A stretch of 64,000 nucleotides of DNA from Anniella stebbinsi (taxonomy: Eukaryota; Chordata; Lepidosauria; Squamata; Anniellidae): the NCBI GenBank assembly GCA_029215795.1, contig JARDYH010000001.1, forward strand, positions 192,889,654 through 192,953,653. Reading direction: 5' to 3'. Below, piece by piece: positions 33,107-44,826 of the stretch. The number at the start of each line of letters is the position of its first letter. Position 1 is the stretch's first letter. The position numbers and the translations under genes were made by a program. The notes under the pieces are model-generated. The model did no database searches. It was not told the DNA's origin and saw nothing but the letters and a program-made list of their open reading frames with translations.

Positions 33107-34307
33107 ATTATGTAAATGCTAATTATTGGGGTCCCCCCTTTTTCTTATTGGATAATTCCCTGGTCTGGATCTCAACTGCAGGAAAATGTTCCTTCATTGC
33201 TTTATCAGAAGGAATATACAAAAAGTGTGTGTTTCAGTGAAAGGGCAATAAAGAATGGGGGAAGAGAAAGAGGCAATGCCACACTATATAAAAGAACTCA
33301 ATTTGTTATTATAGTCAACTAATGGGCGTATTGGATTTCCAAAAGCTCCTAAGTGGTTTAGCAGCACACAACCCATTGAAAATCAATGGAACGTGTGATC
33401 TTAACTTACTTTCAGTATTTTTGATCATCTTGACTTCAGAGCTTGGCGTCCCAATTTCAGCTCCTCCTGATTCCACAAATCAATGGTCAATGTTGACACA
33501 TCTCTATCAAAGCAAGCATGCTAAACCTCTAGGATACGGAGCACCAATCATTCTCTTTGATTTGCTGGAACCTGTGGATATTCAATGCTGAAGAGTCAGG
33601 TGTTACCCACCTGGAGTTTTGTATATTTGGGGATTTGCATTGGAACCCTGAAGCTTGAGCCAAATTAGGCCTTGTCAGGCTGTTTCTAATGTTTACATGA
33701 GCAAAGCAGGCTTCCCTCCAAAACAACCAGAACTAAAGCTGGGCTAGAACAAGACTTTATATTCATACTTGGAGATGCAGACATTGGCTGAATTCGGACA
33801 ACACTTTAGTCAATGGTGGGTTAATAGCATACTGACGGTGTGTTAAAGAGGTGGAGCTCCACAGACAACACACTGCAGCAGGCGCTGCAGGGAACCAGCA
33901 AACACCCTGGTGGTTAATAACGTACTCGGCTCTGACTGACAGCTTGGCCGCCATGTTCTCTGCTCACCGACCTCTGTTAGTCCTCCAGCAGGTATCCCAG
34001 AACACACTGCAGCCGAAAATCCATGGGCGCCGCTATTGAAGCCGATGCAGGACACGCCTCCCAAACCCCATTGGCTGTTGTAGGCAATGGGCAGAACTCA
34101 GCAGCCTCCGGCGAAGAGGCAGCCAGGAGGAACGGCCGCACCAAAGCAACGTCTGCACCCCGCACCCAGCACCATGCAGCAAATGTTGGCACCCACGCCC
34201 CAGGGAGCCACCCCCGCCCACCCTACCCGGGAGACAGGCAGTCGCGAGGGTGACCCACGTCCCCCGCCCCCAGCCACAAACATCACCCTCCCTAAGCATC
34301 CAAACAC

Positions 34308-34354
34308 ACACACAGGAAAGAAGGCAAGAGTGGGGCAGTTTGGAAAACTTTATT
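34308..34354 (-). terminator. Poly(A) signal with GT-rich downstream element, copy B
   Basis: Antisense AATAAA at 34349-34354, followed about 38 nt later by TGTGTGTGTTTGG. The arrangement is conserved in copy C at 44014-44019 with TGTGTGTGCGGG. Confidence 0.55.
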
Positions 34355-34592
34355 CAGCAGGGACAGTAAGGCACATGGTTACTATGGGCAGTAAGGCACA
34401 TGGTTACTATGAAGCAAGGGCAGGCGCCCCCAGGAAGGGAGAAGGCGACTGGAAGGCACAGCGGTGAGGAGGGGGAAGCTGAACGAGCACCCCCAGGGAG
34501 CTAGCCACAGAATGGGCGATGGGGAAGAGGTTGAGAGGGGCAGAACGCCAGGGGGAGATGCCAGTCTACAGATGAAACCCCACAGCTGACTC

Positions 34593-35018
34593 TCACAGGG
34601 GGTGGGGGTAGCGCTGCCAGATCCAGGCACTGATGCTCTCTCGCACCCGGGACGCCTCCAAACGGGTGTGGCGATCCCCAGCGAGATTCACGGGGCTCGG
34701 CAATGGCTCAATGTCCCGCCCATCCACAGGGATGGCGTCAGCGTCCTCTCCCCCCCCCCCCCCCCCCGGATGTGGTTCTCTTCTGGTGCGCTTCCCTTTC
34801 TGTTTGGGTGGCTGCATGGGCGCCCGACGTGAGTGCTTGCAGGAGCCGGCCCCTTGTTGCGCTCCGTGCCAGCTGCCTGGTGAGGGGGGGGGGCAGGCGT
34901 CCTTGGTTGCTATGGCGGCAATGCCGGCGATCTGCTGTGGGTGTTGCTGAGCGGCCGCCCGTGTTCTGCCGCTCTTGCTGGTCTCCTCTATGGTATTTTG
35001 TGATAACGTACTCACCAC
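34593..35018 (-). CDS. Unknown element-borne ORF (141 codons), copy B
   Basis: Function unknown. The frame has a basic patch (QPPKQKGKRTRREP) near residue 70, a Gly-rich run after it (expanded by a poly-C tract in the DNA), and ends in VRESISAWIW, one variable residue (Q), RYPHPL, stop. Copy C ends in the same way with L at the variable site. About 240 nt past the stop lies an AATAAA with a GT-rich stretch beyond it, as expected of a real 3' UTR. Upstream continuity is uncertain and copy C shifts frame, so this may be the last exon of a spliced gene or a decayed accessory gene. No transposase or SANT/Myb motif was recognised. Confidence 0.35.
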   Translation of the reverse strand: MVSTLSQNTIEETSKSGRTRAAAQQHPQQIAGIAAIATKDACPPPSPGSWHGAQQGAGSCKHSRRAPMQPPKQKGKRTRREPHPGGGGGGEDADAIPVDGRDIEPLPSPVNLAGDRHTRLEASRVRESISAWIWQRYPHPL

Positions 35019-35255
35019 GGTTGTTTAACCCACACTCCCCTCCAGACGACATATTAGTCAATTGACTAATCCCTAAACAACTTGCAAGTGAGTTGTTTCT
35101 CTCAGTTGTTTAATTCTCCCGATTAGCGTACTGTGGGTTGTGTGCCTCCCTCCAGATGACATGTTAAACAACTCAACTGACGGTTGTTTAATTAAACAAC
35201 CATTGCTTAACGTGTTGTCCGAATTCAGCCATAATGTCTCTTTGGATTTCATTTA

Positions 35256-35272
35256 ATCATCATCATCATCAT
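35256..35272. repeat. (ATC)n short microsatellite
   Basis: About five ATC units directly beside the L2 tail. Confidence 0.7.
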
Positions 35273-35274
35273 AG

Positions 35275-36519
35275 TATATTTATTTATTAGCCGCCTCTCC
35301 CAACGGATCGAGGCGGCATCAAATATAAAATACAAAACTGATTAAAACACATAAAACCAATACATCATTAAAATACCAATAAAACACCAAAAAACACTTT
35401 AAAATTCATCTGGGTAGGCCTGCCAGAAGAGATCAGTCTTTATAGATCTTTTAAATTCCTGAAGACTGGTGAGTTGGCGAATCTCTCCCGGCAGGTAATT
35501 CCACAATCTGGGAGTGGCAGAAGAGAAGGTCCTCTGGGTAATGGTTGTCAGTCTAGTTCTTGTTGACTGTAGTAAATTTTTCCCAGAGGACCTGAGCGTG
35601 CGGGGCGGATTGTATGGGAGAAGGCGATCCCATAGGTAATGTGGACCCAAACCATGTAGGGCTTTAAAGGTAATAACCAACACTTTGTACTTCGCCCGAA
35701 AACTGATTGGCAGCCAGTGAAGAGATTTTAAAACTGGTGTAATGTGGTCACCCCTGGATGTACTGGTGACCAACCTGGCTGCCATATTTTGAACTAGTTG
35801 AAGTTTCCGGACTAGGCACAGAGGTAGCCCTATGGCAGCGCATTGCAGAAGTCGAGCCTCGAAGTTATCAGTGTGTGCACTACTGATTTTAGGTCTTCCA
35901 ACTGTAGGAAGGGGCGCAGTTGGCATATCAGCTGAAGCTGATAGTAGGCACTTCTGGCAGTCGCATCTATCTGAGCTGTCATTTGGAGTGACGGATCCAG
36001 GAGCACCCCCAAGCTGAGGACACAGCCTTTCAGGGGGAGTGTAACCCCATCCAGAACTGGTTGACACACCTTCAACCCCAGGTTGTGGCCCTTGACAGTA
36101 AGCACCTCCGTCTTGTCTGGATTCAGGTTCAGTTTGTTTTTCCTCATTCAGCCCATCACCGCCTCCAAGCATTTATTCAGAGGAGACACACTATCCTTAG
36201 CTGACGCTGTTGTCAAAGGCATAGAGAAATATATTTGGGTGTCATCAGCATACTGATAACACCCCGCCCCATGCCTCCGGATGATCTCTCCCAGCGGTTT
36301 CATGTAGATGTTAAACAGCATCGGGGATAGGATGGCACCTTGTGGTACACCACATAGCAGCTCCTTCTTTGAGGAGCAACTATCCCCAAGCATCACCATC
36401 TGGAACCTGCCCGAGAGGTAGGACCGGAACCACTGAAGCACAGTGCCCCCGAGTCCCAATCCCCTCAGACGTTCCAGAAGGATACTATGGTCGATGGTAT
36501 CGAAAGCCACTGAGAGGTC
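35275..36519 (-). pseudogene. L2 LINE, 5'-truncated, RT with intact YADD
   Basis: Antisense copy. Tail TATTTATTTATTAGCCGCC at 35275, then A-rich 3' UTR. The RT palm is at 36148-36510: AFDTIDHSILLERL, CGVPQGAILSPMLFNIY, and YQYADDTQ with both catalytic aspartates. The thumb region follows in shifted frames (35399-36172): NKLNLNPDKTEVL, LITSRLDFCNAL, KLQLVQNMAARLVT. It ends abruptly at about 36519 inside the palm, so fingers and endonuclease are absent. Frameshifts near 36150 and 35830 split the frame. Same clade as the 23.9-26.4 kb copy but distinct in sequence and tail. Confidence 0.85.
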
Positions 36520-36989
36520 CTGTCAATACTTAAGCGTAGTATTTCTCTAAATACTGATTATGAGTGGAGGGAGAAGGGAGAGAAGGAGTGTGGTTGAGTG
36601 AGCGACAGGTCCACCTTCCAGTCCTAGAGCACATTTTACCTGGGGCTCCAATCATTGTGCTTTGTGGTAGGGATTGATTTATGACCAGTTGTGAGTTTTA
36701 AATGTTGTGTTTCTAAGCTTTCCTGCTCGTTGTTTGTTGGTTTTCAATGTGCAAAGACCTTAGATGAGTTAATAGGGAATAGGGTGTTTTTTCTGGGGGC
36801 TTCTTTTATTCTTGTTCCTTATTCTGATTCCTCCTTTGAGTCCTTTCTCCTTCTCAAAGAGTTCCTTCTACCCATTCCTTCTTCTGCACTTCAATCCCTT
36901 GCCTGATCCTTGCAGTTATTTCTTCTCTTTCCTCCCCAGCTGTGTATCCTTCTTCAGACTTAAGATGTAGGGTGGCAGGGGAAAGAAAC

Positions 36990-37048
36990 TTAGGCTGTAA
37001 TTATATATCCACTTACCTGGGAGTGCACCCCATTGAACTCAAATGGAT
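36990..37048 (+). repeat. Squamate-type short interspersed repeat, partial
   Basis: GGCTGTAATTATATATCCAC, TTACCTGGGAGTGCACCCCA and TTGAACTCAAATGG match the first half of the 10.2 kb family. Confidence 0.6.
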
Positions 37049-37390
37049 ATAAGATTATACTATTAATTTTTGAATTCAGTTTGATCCTTGTCCTGCAGGT
37101 CTTTTTCTTTAGTGCATGTGTGTTACTTTCAATTAACAATTCTGACTTGTGTGGTGTGGGTAGGTTGTGTTGTGTGTCCAGAAATCAAGATGACCTTCAA
37201 CAGGATGGTCAGCTGTGGTTATATGGCCACTGATGAGGGGAAATATATGTTGACGGCCATGCAGGATGCTGGGTTTGTGAGCATCCCATTATCTTGAGGG
37301 ATCCTCTGGATTTCAACAGGAAGCTAGCACATCAATGTGCCACCATCTGCACCCTGTTTGACACTTGTCAGAAGATTGAAGGCCAACACA

Positions 37391-37898
37391 GGTAGGATCT
37401 ACACTACTGCTTTAAAATAATTTATAATGGTATTGACAACTGCTGGGGCCTATGACACATTCCATATAGCGCATCATCAGACAAGTGTTTTGTCGCACGC
37501 TCGTTACTGTCCACTCATTTTTTGTGGGTCCCTTTGATGACACCATCTGCTTGCCACACGTCTCCTGTCCCTTCTGCTCATTTTCCAGCATGAAAAAAGA
37601 CCTGGAAAATCTGACTTTTTCAGCTGTACCGAAATGTGCCGCCATTACCTGCTGTGTGCAGGAGAAGCAACAGGATAAAAACGCCCACTGAATGGGCCAC
37701 GTGGTCATTGCTTATTTCCTCTTTCTTCCCTGTGTGAAGAAAGAGGAAGTATTATGGAACAAACGTGTGTGTGTGTGTGGGGGGGTTAGCGATGGTAGGG
37801 AAATGCAATCTCCTCCCCCCCCCCCCCAATCTGATGATGCCCTTACATTTTTCAAAAGGTTTTCAAAGTGTTATATCCTGCTTGGTGTAAATCTACCA
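37391..37898. mobile_element. MITE of the GATCTACAC family, split by another MITE
   Basis: Left GGTAGGATCTACACTACTGC and GACAACTGCTGGGGCC; right TATCCTGCTTGGTGTAAATC. Without 37469-37842 it is collinear with the uninterrupted copy at 19339-19471. Confidence 0.7.
37469..37842. mobile_element. Nested TIR element (374 bp)
   Basis: Termini GCGCATCATCAGACAAG and, inward from the right, GGGCATCATCAGATTGG. Flanks ATA and TTA; comparison with the 19.3 kb copy suggests a short TA-centred target. The interior holds (GT)n and poly-C tracts. No recognised coding sequence. Confidence 0.65.
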
Positions 37899-37984
37899 TA
37901 GTGTCATGGAAAATTGGATACTATGGGAGATTGGGGGATATCATGGTGATGTCATAAGTGGGCCATCATCTCACAGCTGATGAT

Positions 37985-38272
37985 AGCCCACTTATGACTT
38001 AGTCCAACTGCCTTGTACCCCATTTCCCTGACTTTGACTTGTGACTGAACCTCTGTGCTGCTGACCTTGGACTCCTGCTTGACTCTGCTTCTTGGACTGG
38101 GTATTGCATTTGACTATCTGTATTTTGACCTTGACTGATCTTCAGAACTCTGTTTTGGATTGATGCCCCTTGCCTGATAAAACTGTGCTTCTGACCCTTG
38201 ACCTGCTGATTGACTTGCTTTTGGTTTTACCCTTAGTTAAACATGAGCCTGATCCACCCATAGCAGGACAGT
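37985..38272 (+). repeat. Unclassified interspersed repeat, LTR-like, copy 2
   Basis: Collinear with 6795-7082: CTCTGTGCTGCTGACC, TTGGACTCCTGCTTGACTC, GCTTCTTGGACTGGGTAT, TGCCTGATAAAACTG, and the closing CTGATCCACCCATAGCAGGA. Confidence 0.4.
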
Positions 38273-38593
38273 TGTGTGTGGCAGGGGGAGGAATGGTCAG
38301 CCAGCCAGCCAGCCAACAAGGATGCAATCATGAGATGGCCCATTCCAGTGCTACCACTACACTTCACTATGGAAAAACTTTAAACTGGTTTTCAAGCATC
38401 GTAACTCCATAGCCCTGCCACCTATCCTTTTGAAAATTTTGCCAGTTTCGTGCCAAAAAAACCACAGGTGGAGGGATGGGGAAATGAATCACTCCCATTC
38501 CCAAAATTTGAGGACTCCAATTCCACGTAAACCTTTGCACCTATCCTTCTGAAACTGCAGATTTCTTACTTAGGGACACTTCTATGCTGACTT

Positions 38594-39196
38594 TAGGGAT
38601 GTGTATACAAGCAAAACTGAATTCCACATAGCTCATTCTGTCTTGTGTTCATATCATATTATGATCTTTGTTTTGTTTTTCTTTTCACATAAACTGTATG
38701 GAAGCTGGACATCAGGAAAAACTTCCTGACTGTTAGAGCAATATGACAATGGAACCAATTACCTAGGGAGGTGGTGAGTTCTCCCACATTAGAGGCATTT
38801 AAGAGGCAGCTGGACAACCATCTGTCTCGGATGCTTTAAGGTAGATTTCTGCATTGAGAAGGGGGATGGACTTGATGGCCTTATAGACCCCTTCCAACTC
38901 TACTATTCTATGATTCTATGAAAATTGGTGTGTATTTTTCCAAATGAACTCATCAAATGTACACATTCTTCTAACATTGATTAAAGCATGCCTGGGTGCA
39001 TTTTTCAAAAGTTAGCATTTTTTTCATGCACACTTCTCAAAATTACACATATAGTTGAACATATATTTCTGGGGTTCCATGAATCACAATGCAAGCTTAG
39101 ACATGTATGGACTTTGACACAGATTGTATTTGAGTCCATGTCCTGTCCGGAATTCTGACCAGAAATGAACTGAAACAAATTTCTCATATAGCCCTA
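38594..39196. mobile_element. hAT-type MITE, TAGGGATG termini, with CR1 inside
   Basis: Termini TAGGGATGTGTATACAAGC and, inward from the right, TAGGGCTATATGAGAAATTTG. Flanks GCTGACTT (38586-38593) and GCTTTCTG (39197-39204) match at five of eight positions. The interior shares AACTGAAACAAATTTCTC with the copies at 29.7 and 61.9 kb. A CR1 3' end lies inside. Confidence 0.7.
38697..38921 (+). repeat. CR1 LINE 3' end (about 225 bp)
   Basis: ATCAGGAAAAACTTCCTGAC, GGAGGTGGTGAGTTCTCC, AAGAGGCAGCTGGACAACC and the tail TTCTATGATTCTATGA. The first part corresponds to the end of the CR1 ORF2 and the rest is 3' UTR. It was 5'-truncated on insertion and is nested in the TAGGGATG element. Confidence 0.9.
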
Positions 39197-39199
39197 GCT

Positions 39200-41535
39200 T
39201 TCTGACATTTTCAGAAGAATAGTTCACAAAGAACACAGGGGGATAAGTGCATCCTCTCTTGGAAAACATCAAAATGTCTAAGCTGCTCTTGCATGAAAAC
39301 TCCTGTGTCTATTCATCTGAAACTTGGCAAGCGCGATCCCTTCAGAAGAGGCAACTATACATGCAATTTCCATCCAATTCTGCCAAGAAATAAAAAAACT
39401 ATTTCATCCAATTTTAACAAAGAGAACAAAGTTATAGCCATTTTTAAAAAATTACCCATGATAGACAATGGCAAGCGATATACTGTAGATTTCCAAACCT
39501 AAACTTATACCCAGTAGCCAAATAAAAGCTGATACCCTCCAAATTGGTCTGAGCCAAACTGGGATATTTTTTGAAGCACTGGATTGGAATCTTTGTTGAA
39601 TCTTGGGGTTGGCGTGTACCTCTAATATAGAGAGGGAGGAGGAGAGGTATGGGACATGCATATTTGCATAACTATGCCATGAACTCCAATAGGGTAAATG
39701 AAATGAAATAATTGTTTGCCAGATTTCTGTCTGGAGCTCTGCCTAAGTTAGTGGATCCCCTGCATAGACAACAGATTTGACAATAATGCCATTATTTGAC
39801 CGTTATTGGGGTTTTTTGGTAGCCCTTGGAGGAGTTATTTAGGATGCTTTATGCTAGGCTGTCTAATGAAAACGTAAAATTAGTAGCTTCTGGGATGGTT
39901 CATCTTTTTAACTTTGAGTTCCAGCTAGGTATGATAGTGAGATGGCTATCCTCCCTCCCATAAACTGTATGCAAGCAAATACAGCAACAACCCTTGTTCC
40001 TGTTCTTTTATATTTCTCTGTAGTGGCGTGTGTAAAATAGGTTTCCTCAGTTGAAGCCTGCTACTTATATACAACCTATTTTATTTAAGGAGAACAGCAT
40101 TTGATCCCAGTCAAACAAATCACTAGCGGAACATTACAACAATACATTTCCTCATGTTGGCTGACAGAAAATAAAGTGTGACTAATCCCCATTCTTAAAG
40201 TCAACTTTTACCTAATAGATGATTTCTAATGCAACTCTTAAATGGCAAACTACGTACTGGGGAAGTGACAATCAGAACAGCCGATGGTGAACACGTTTTT
40301 ATTGTAGACTTAGGTTAAATAATATCCTTTTATTAAGGTGTATTCAATTAGCATTTTAAATGTATGCTTAGGAAGCAGGAGAAAAGCACTTTCACAGACA
40401 GGTGGTCCCTATATAGACCCCAATCATTGCGACAGGTGTCAGCCTACAAAACTAATCACAGAATCTGTTCTTTTACAAAACAAAGGCATGAGTAAGGAAA
40501 TCTCTTTTTCTATGTAAAATTCCTCAAGTGTTCACAAAATAATGTTTTTAACCACCATAAGTGTTTTCTCAGCTGGGTATTGTATTATAGTAGAGAGAGG
40601 CAGCGTGCCCCCACAGGTTGTTAACAGTTTTTAAGATATGCAGTTATTTGCATTTCCTGCAATTAATAAATATGAATTGGGGGTATAATTTGCTTTAGAA
40701 AAAATGGCAGTTCAAAGTATGGGGGTGCACAGGGGGAGAATGTAGCAACGTCAATATTTGTTTTTATATTTTGCTTTTTGTTTCGTTTTAAATCAATCTT
40801 TGCCAAGTGCTAGAGAATGAAGAGGAGGAAATGGGAGGTGGAAAGTAGACTTACAGTGTTCTAGCATTTCACACATGGAATTTAGTGGCCCCATGAAAGC
40901 ATTTTATGTGAGAAAGCAGAAAAGGGTGAAAATGGTTCTCTGTGCTCTGAAGTACCACTTCATATAAATGGCTGACAAAAGAAGAATTTCAGCATCTGAA
41001 AAATATCAAGCACGTAGCAGCAAAAAAGCTGGATTTTCCAGTTTTTGTAGTATGGTCCTATAGGATATGAGGGTGTGATCCTGCTCTATTTTAAGGATGT
41101 TGAAATATTGTTTTCAAGTGAGTTTCTGTCTGTATAGCTAATACACCTAGTCTTTACTCCAGATTTTGAAGGATCCCATATTATTGGACCTTGGAGATAT
41201 GCATATGCATGCCACCTTCTATCTCGAAGAGCCGCTGATCATGCACTCCCACTGCATGTTGGGTTTGCACAGTTGTGCAGATGTGCAGGACTAGGTTTGC
41301 ATCTGCATAGGCTGGTGGAGCAATGTTGGGTAAACGCTTAAATTCTGGGTGTTTGGTTGAATAATTGGAATACATATATAGTCATATTGCAATAAACTGC
41401 AAAAGCAGCATTTTTGTCTTCCCTGAAGTATGATGCTACAAAAAAGGGATGTGACATTGTTGTGGCAGGGATATGCTGCCCTGTGCAAAAGCAGCAGCCG
41501 GTGAAGTGGAGCATGGGTAGAGCAATGAAAAACAC
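39200..41535. other. No gene or element recognised
   Basis: AT-rich, apparently single-copy sequence within this window. No LINE, SINE or TIR signature and no open frame with a family resemblance. One of the longer repeat-poor stretches here, so any conserved non-coding element could lie in it; that cannot be judged from one sequence. Confidence 0.4.
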
Positions 41536-41538
41536 ATT

Positions 41539-42019
41539 GGGTGAATTCGGACGACACTTTAGGCAACGGAGGAGGGAATAGCGTACTGACCGGGCGTTAT
41601 TTTGGCAGCGGTGCCGCATCGTGTGGCTGAAAGTCCCGGCACCCTTCTGGGCTGCTGCGTCTCCTCCCTCCCACCTCCCTTAGTCATCCAGCCATATCCC
41701 AGCATGCACCACAAGTTCTGCTGGCTGTATCACAGCAGCCGGGGGGGGGGGGGGGTTCGGCTGCTCCGGCCAGCAAACTCTATGACCAAACGGTATAGTA
41801 CACGGAGAGAAGGGGGTTCCCTCCACACGACACTTTAAACAATGGAGTTCGGGATGAACAACGTGCAAGCCCGTTGTATTTCTCCATTGTTTAAGTGGCT
41901 CAAAAAGCATACTGTCAGTTGTGTGAGCATTTTGTGTTGCCCTCCACATGACACAATAAGCGACACAAATGACTATTGTTCTCCCCTCCCATTGATTATC
42001 GTACCGTCCGAACCAGGCC
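41539..42019. mobile_element. GGCTGAATTCGG-TIR element, copy E
   Basis: Left GGGTGAATTCGGACGACAC; right (inward) GGCCTGGTTCGGACGGTAC. Flanks ATT and AGT. The interior CATATCCCAGCATGCACCAC and a poly-G run match copy F, so E and F form a short subfamily. No coding region. Confidence 0.7.
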
Positions 42020-42299
42020 AGTGTCTTTGGCCCTATGCAGTGGTTTGTCCTGCTCACAAGGGAACTACAAGTCTGTTGGTGGCAGAGGCAAAGGTGTTAA
42101 TGCAAACCCAGTGTCCCCAGACTGAGGCTCCAGTAAAGACCTTTGTGTTTCGTGCGAAGGCCTGAAGGGCATTTTGATGAGCATGCTTACAGACCGCTCT
42201 GTGATCAGGAACCCTGATATGGGAAGGCTCCTTAATCATGGCTATGGATGTGGAAATCAACAAAGCTCAATCTTATCAAGGTTCTCTAAAGTTTTCCCT

Positions 42300-42655
42300 C
42301 AAAGCTCAGGTGTCTGTATAAGATTGTGAGCTTTTCTTCTTTTCACTTGGGAGTTGCCAAGTACTTCGGTACAGACTCGGGTGCACGTTGAAATGTACGC
42401 AACCTTCTCCCATTGACTAAAGCGTGTTTGTGTACACTTTTTTAAAAAAAGTCTGCATTTTTTCTGTGGGTATTTTTCTAACGTACACATTTTGCCGACG
42501 CATTTCACCCCCTGCAAACAGCAGCATCACACGCTCAGGAATGTAGGAACTTGAACTGCAGATTGCACTCACGTTCAGGTTCGGGAAGTGCACACAGCAT
42601 AAATTCTGGTCATAAGCAAAACGAAATGAATTTCTCGTACATTGGGAGGTTTGTA
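42300..42655. repeat. Possible eroded TAGGGATG-type hAT interior
   Basis: AAATTCTGGTCATAAGCAAA and CGAAATGAATTTCTCGTAC resemble the right-hand interiors at 39.1 and 62.2 kb, and AAAGCTCAGGTGTC resembles the left interior. The termini are not recognisable. Confidence 0.3.
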
Positions 42656-42659
42656 TGGA

Positions 42660-43455
42660 CCTTCAGCCAAGCAAACTTACAGCATCCTCCCTTCATGATC
42701 AAGTGCTAATCATACCAAGGTCTCTATAGGGGTCTGTGCACCCTGGGACATTATAGAAAGGGCTTGCAGACACTCCCCTACCTCATCCACGTTTAGCCCT
42801 CTCTTGAGCAGGCTATCGATTGATTTGTACTGTTCCACATCATGGAGAGGAGGGAAGAAGGATAGAGAGAGCTACTGCTGCTTTGGATTGCAGCTCTGCA
42901 TAACTGTATTCTCCCTAAGATGAAGCTCAAGCCTTATACAGCACTGTTCTTTGGACTTCAGGATGCTGGCCGAAAGAAGTTGTTTTAACGTGAAGACCGA
43001 AAGCATAAAAGGGAAGTGATATTACTTCATGTCCTCCAGCAACTATAATCGAGCGGTAGTGTACTTCAGAATAATGGGCAGTGGGATTTTAGACAAGATC
43101 ATGAACGATGACCAACTGGGATATGAGCACAAAGAAAGAAGGGCCTTTTTCTCAGTAGTTTCAAAAAGGGGGGGGGGAGCTATTTGGCAGCTTCTTAATA
43201 GACTTTTGCCTATTGATGAGGACAACGTATTGTAGACACCCCATGTTCAGAACCGGTCTGGTAATTTGAACAGTACTTCTCAGGGAGGAAAAGCATTTTT
43301 GCTTGCAAAGAACTGTCCTCTTTCATAGGGCATCATGTGGGAAATAAAGGGTAGACAAATTGCACAACTATCCCAATTGACTTTGTAATTGACATTTTTT
43401 ATTGAATGGATAAGTTGGTAGTTTTCACCTCTCCTAATAAGTTTCACTTAGTGTA
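42660..43455. other. No gene recognised
   Basis: No element ends or convincing coding sequence. A short poly-G run lies near 43170. Confidence 0.4.
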
Positions 43456-43984
43456 TCTCATTGGCTCAATTCGGACAACACGCTGAGCCTCGGTTGTTGA
43501 ATCACCTACTGACGGTTGTTGAAGAAGGCGGTGATCTACAGACAACACGCTGCAGCAGGGGCTGCAAGGAATCAGCTACCACCCCAGTTGCAGATCGACA
43601 ACTTGGCTCTGACGGACAGCTCGGCCACCATTTTCCCTGCCCACCAAACTCCCTTAGTCCTCCAGCAGGTATCCCAGAAGGCATTGTGGCCGAAAACCAT
43701 GGGTGTTGCCATTGAAGCCGATGCAGGACACGCCTCCCAAACCCCATTGGCTGCCACAGTCAGTGGGCGGAACTCAGCAGCCTCAGGCAAAGAGGCAGCC
43801 AGGAGAAACGGCAGCACCAAGACAAGAGTTACAACCAGCAATGCACCCCAAACGATGGCACCCACACCCCAGGGAGACAACCCTGGCCACCCTATACGGG
43901 AGACCTGGCAGCTGCGAGGGGCACCCACCTCCCCCAGCCCCCTCCCACCTCCCTTCCAGAGCAGCCACCCGCACACACAGGAAA

Positions 43985-44019
43985 GAAGGCGAGAGTGGGG
44001 TGGTATAGAAAACTTTATT
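43985..44019 (-). terminator. Poly(A) signal, copy C
   Basis: Antisense AATAAA at 44014-44019, about 245 nt past the stop of the element ORF, with a TGTGTGTG stretch beyond it. Same spacing as in copy B. Confidence 0.5.
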
Positions 44020-44263
44020 CAGCAGGGAGACCAGACATGGGCAATAAGGCACATGGGCACCACTATGCCAGGGCAGAACCTATGGAAAGGACAGTTGCCC
44101 CCGGGAAGGGAGGAGGCGGCTGGAAGGCACAGTGGTGAAGAGGGGACGGCCGAGGCCACACCCCCAGGGAGCCAAGCACGGAACGTGCCAAGGGGATGAG
44201 GTGGAGAGGGGCGGCATGCCAGGGAGGGATGCCAGTCCAGAGATGCAACTCCACAGCCGACGC

Positions 44264-44826
44264 TCACAGGGGGTGGGGGTAGCGCAGCCAGATCCAGGCA
44301 CTGATGCTTTCACGCACCCGGGACGCCTCCGCACAGGCGCGCCACTCCCCAACAGGATTCTCCGGGCCCAGCAATGGCTCGCTGTCCAGCCATGTTGGGC
44401 AGATGAGGGGGAGCTCTCTGGTCGCCGCTTCCCCTGCCCTCATCCTTCTGGGTGATGCGAGGGTGGAGGTGGCGTTGCGGAGGGGGTCTGCTTTGGGTGA
44501 GGTGTTGTTCTTCCTGTTAGGGGGGGCTACCCCCTTTTCCTGGGTGCCTGGGGGTGTTGGTTCTTCTGTCTCCCCCTCCCCCCCCCTTGGCCATGGCTCT
44601 GTTCTGGTGCGCTTCCCTGTCCGTTTTGGTGGCTGACTGGGCACCCTGCGTGAGTGCTGGCAGGAGCTGGCCCCTTGTTGAGCTCCGTGCCAGCTGCCTG
44701 GTGGGGGAGGCGGGCGTCCTGGTTGCTATGATGGCGAAGCCGGGTCTCTGTTGCGAGCGTGCTTGAGCAGCCGCCCGCTTTCTGCCTCTCTTGCTGCTCC
44801 GCTCTCTGGTTTTCCTTGCTCAACAA
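44264..44826 (-). pseudogene. Unknown element-borne ORF, copy C (frameshifted)
   Basis: Counterpart of 34593-35018. The 3' frame (44264-44644) has QPPKRTGKRTRTEP, a longer Pro/Thr/Asn-rich middle than copy B, and the shared end VRESISAWIW-L-RYPHPL, stop. The upstream part lies in another frame (44527-44826, starting near MLSKENQRAEQQERQK), so the copy is shifted or an intron lies between. The terminus is conserved while the middle differs by large indels. Product unknown. Confidence 0.35.

Larger units (their letters stand above)
33786..35230. mobile_element. GGCTGAATTCGG-TIR element, copy B (1.4 kb, gene-bearing)
   Basis: Termini GGCTGAATTCGGACAACAC and, inward from the right, GGCTGAATTCGGACAACACG. 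Flanks ATT and ATA. Subterminal zones repeat GTTGTTTAA and CAACTNAC modules, several of them echoing the terminus. The GC-rich middle (34.0-35.0 kb) matches copy C and carries an antisense open frame with a poly(A) signal. Only B and C have this middle; A, D, E and F do not. Confidence 0.8.

Noticed and set aside
43516..44199. 227-codon plus-strand open frame inside copy C
   Set aside because: GC-rich, stop-poor DNA is open on both strands here. The collinear plus frame in copy B is broken, and the poly(A) signal and shared terminus support the antisense strand instead.
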